Part shown: positions 3,269-5,196 of the stretch, piece after piece
Layout: the number at the start of each line of letters is the position of its first letter
How positions within the stretch are numbered: position 1 is the stretch's first letter
The notes under the pieces: generated by a model
Seen by the model: only the letters and a program-made list of their open reading frames with translations
Told to the model about the DNA's origin: nothing
Databases searched by the model: none
Made by a program: the position numbers and the translations under genes
From: Chloroflexota bacterium
GTDB lineage: Bacteria > Chloroflexota > FW602-bin22 > JAMCYS01
Length of the DNA: 5,196 bases
NCBI GenBank assembly: GCA_021847625.1
Contig: JAJZQK010000310.1
Location: 1 to 5,196, forward strand
Direction of reading: 5' to 3'

Positions 3269-5196
3269 ATGAAAGAAGGAATGGGCCGAGATGACGCCGG
3301 CTATCGTAAGGTCCTGGCCGTCCTGCTGGCAGTGCTGGCCCTGATCAGGATCCATTACTATCTCCAGGCAGCACGTCGTGGGAACGGGGTGGACTTGAGA
3401 GAGGGCGGGCTCACCCTTGTGGTCCGGACAGTAGTGGTACCACTACAGATGGCGGCTGCGCTCGTTTATCTGCTTTCTCCCCGCCGCCTGGCCTGGTCTT
3501 CGCTGCCGCTTCCGGCCTGGTTGCGGTGGATGGGCGGTGCGCTCGGGGGACTCTCCATGGTCTTGCTGTTGTGGACACACAGGACCCTGGGAAGCAACTT
3601 CTCGGACACTCTCCATACTGCGTCAGCCCAGAACCTCGTGACTGCCGGACCCTACCGCTGGGTACGGCACCCCATGTACACGGCGTTCTTCTTGATGACG
3701 ACTGCCTTCTTCCTGGTGTCGGCGAACTGGCTGGCTGGAGCACTGTGGATCGGTGGAGTCGCCGCGGTCGTCGCCAACCGAGTGCGCAGGGAGGAGGAAC
3801 TCATGGTCGAGCGGTTCGGAGATGGGTACCGGGACTACATGAGGCGGACCGGGCGATTCCTCCCACATCTTCTCGGTCAACTCCATAGCGGCCCCAACGC
3901 CAGGCGCGGCTCCGGCTCAGAAAGAACCAACGGAAGAGCCGCTAGCGAGAGCCTTCCATGGCTGCTGCTCGACGCGTGGAGGGCCAGAAGGGAAGGACCG
4001 ACCGGGCTGGAGCGGCGGCAGCGCGCCCGTCTTGCCGAGATGGTCGCCTTCGCGCGTGCCCACTCGCCGTACTATCGCGCGCTCTACAAGGACCTCCCGG
4101 AGACGGTCGAGGATCCTGTGCTGCTGCCGGTCACCGACAAGAAGACGCTCATGGCGCGCTTCGACGATTGGGTCACCGACCGCGCGGTAACCATCGAGAA
4201 GGCTCGCCCGTTCGTCGAGAACCCCGACCTATTCGGGAAGCAGTTCCTGGGCAAGTACATCGTGATTACGACTTCGGGCACCACCGGCACCCACGGCATC
4301 TTCCTGAGCGACAAGCGGAGCGACTCCGTGACCGGGCCGCTCTTCTTGAGGATGATGAGTTCCTGGCTCGGAGCCCGCGACATCATCCGGATCATCGCCG
4401 GCGGCGGGCGCATCGCATCGGTCCTTGCGATCGGCACTCCCACCGCCACCGGTGTGGGTATCTCCCGCTTCGGCCCGCGCCTCGGCAAGGCGTTTCAGGC
4501 CCTCTCGGTGCATGCGCCCCTGCCCGAGCTTGTGGCCGCGCTCGACGCGTTTCAGCCGCTCATCCTGACGAGCTACGGGACCGTGACGAAACTGCTCGCC
4601 GCCGAGCAGGAAGCGGGCCGGCTGCATATCCATCCGGTACTGGTGCTGCTCACAGCCGAGGGACTGCCGCCAGACGAGTACGGTCGTATCGCCAGGGTGT
4701 TCAAGACCAAGGTTGCCAACAGCTATGCCGCCTCCGAGTGTTTCTTTATCAGCAGCAACTGCGAACACGGGTGGTTGCACGTCAACAGCGACTGGGTCGT
4801 GCTCGAGCCGGTCGACGCCGACTACCGGCCGGTGCCACCGGGTGTGCAGTCGCACACGGTCCTTATCAGCAACCTCGCCAATCGGGTGCAGCCGATCCTG
4901 CGCTACGACCTCGGCGACAGCATCCTGCAGCGCCCCGACCCCTGCCGGTGCGGGGACCCACGGCCCGCGATCCGTGTCCAGGGCCGTGCCGCCGACCTGC
5001 TCACCTTCCCGACCGACCGGGGCGATCGGATTACGATGCCGCCGCTCCTGTTCGGCACCTCGATTTATCACATCCCAGGAATTGAGCAGTTCCAGGTCGT
5101 GCAGGTCGCGCCGGCCGTCCTGCGTGTGCGCCTGCGCCTCGCGCAGGGCGCCGATGCGGGCGCCGTCTGGCAGGCGGTGCATGCCCAGCTCACGCG
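3269..5196 (+). CDS. Fusion: ICMT-like membrane methyltransferase + PaaK/F390-synthetase-like adenylate-forming enzyme (partial)
   Basis: The frame is open from ATG 3269 to the window edge: 642 codons with no stop, 3' end missing. Residues 1-200 are an isoprenylcysteine carboxyl methyltransferase-like membrane domain. It has hydrophobic segments at about 14-34, 48-69, 85-103 and 138-172, the hallmark GPYRWVRHPMY (127-137), and the C-terminal EEE (175-177), FGDGYRDY (183-190) and RFLP (196-199). Residues 200-230 are a Gly/Ser/Arg/Asn-rich linker. From about 231 comes an adenylate-forming domain of the phenylacetate-CoA ligase/coenzyme F390 synthetase type: SPYY (266-269), nucleotide-binding TTSGTTGTHG (334-343), NSYAASE (484-490), RYDLGD (545-550), CRCG (559-562) and GRAADLL (572-578). 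It would activate a carboxylate as acyl-AMP; substrate unknown. ICMT-like proteins such as CzcN/NccN occur in metal-resistance loci, which fits the CmtR-like gene 4 nt upstream. ATG 3281 is an alternative start; neither has a strong ribosome binding site, so coupling to the upstream gene is likely. Confidence 0.88.
   Translation, partial: MKEGMGRDDAGYRKVLAVLLAVLALIRIHYYLQAARRGNGVDLREGGLTLVVRTVVVPLQMAAALVYLLSPRRLAWSSLPLPAWLRWMGGALGGLSMVLLLWTHRTLGSNFSDTLHTASAQNLVTAGPYRWVRHPMYTAFFLMTTAFFLVSANWLAGALWIGGVAAVVANRVRREEELMVERFGDGYRDYMRRTGRFLPHLLGQLHSGPNARRGSGSERTNGRAASESLPWLLLDAWRARREGPTGLERRQRARLAEMVAFARAHSPYYRALYKDLPETVEDPVLLPVTDKKTLMARFDDWVTDRAVTIEKARPFVENPDLFGKQFLGKYIVITTSGTTGTHGIFLSDKRSDSVTGPLFLRMMSSWLGARDIIRIIAGGGRIASVLAIGTPTATGVGISRFGPRLGKAFQALSVHAPLPELVAALDAFQPLILTSYGTVTKLLAAEQEAGRLHIHPVLVLLTAEGLPPDEYGRIARVFKTKVANSYAASECFFISSNCEHGWLHVNSDWVVLEPVDADYRPVPPGVQSHTVLISNLANRVQPILRYDLGDSILQRPDPCRCGDPRPAIRVQGRAADLLTFPTDRGDRITMPPLLFGTSIYHIPGIEQFQVVQVAPAVLRVRLRLAQGADAGAVWQAVHAQLT

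Noticed and set aside
3958..5085. Long plus-strand frame inside the fusion gene
   Set aside because: It is offset by one frame from the adenylation domain and encodes an Arg/Ala/Pro-rich peptide with no motifs. The true frame contains all conserved adenylation motifs.
4229..5182. Long minus-strand frame opposite the adenylation domain
   Set aside because: Its translation lacks any recognisable motif, and the plus-strand frame is clearly the real gene.

Overview
The window is bacterial and visibly GC-rich. Genes have strong GGAGG-type ribosome binding sites and one sigma70-like promoter (TTGACA, 17 nt, TATCAT). No ribosomal or tRNA gene fixes the taxon. A secreted protein with a GxLTxxQAD motif, a CmtR-like metal sensor and 11-bp-phased response-regulator-like sites suggest a high-GC Gram-positive or Chloroflexota-like organism. 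That placement is inference only.

Left part (1-1134, minus strand): a likely operon transcribed leftward. It has a possible 36-codon small ORF (1134-1024), an unrecognised 181-residue protein (1030-485) whose ATG overlaps the small ORF stop, and an unrecognised coiled-coil-type protein (418-1) that leaves the window.

Middle (1135-2149): about 1 kb without a convincing gene. It holds two clusters of three TTACCTG-like units, every unit exactly 11 bp from the next, and a strong hairpin (2088-2123) that probably ends the gene to its right.

Centre (2150-2707, minus strand): a secreted 185-residue protein with a signal peptide, a Gly/Trp/Asn-rich linker, a helical GxLTxxQAD domain and a Gly/Met/Tyr/Trp-rich tail. 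Four 11-bp-phased TCACAGC-like units lie 75-114 bp upstream of its start, resembling an OmpR/PhoB-family (PhoP-type) operator.

Right part (2849-5196, plus strand): a near-consensus promoter overlaps a perfect 8-bp inverted repeat. It drives an ArsR/SmtB repressor with the three cysteines of CmtR-type Cd/Pb sensors. Four nucleotides after its stop begins one uninterrupted reading frame of at least 642 codons. This fuses an isoprenylcysteine-carboxyl-methyltransferase-like membrane domain (residues 1-200), a flexible linker (200-230) and a PaaK/coenzyme-F390-synthetase-like adenylate-forming domain (231 to beyond the edge). The fusion is easy to miss because it has no stop in the window and long shadow frames cover it.

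The most interesting elements are this metal-sensor plus methyltransferase/adenylation fusion operon and the three 11-bp-phased repeat arrays.
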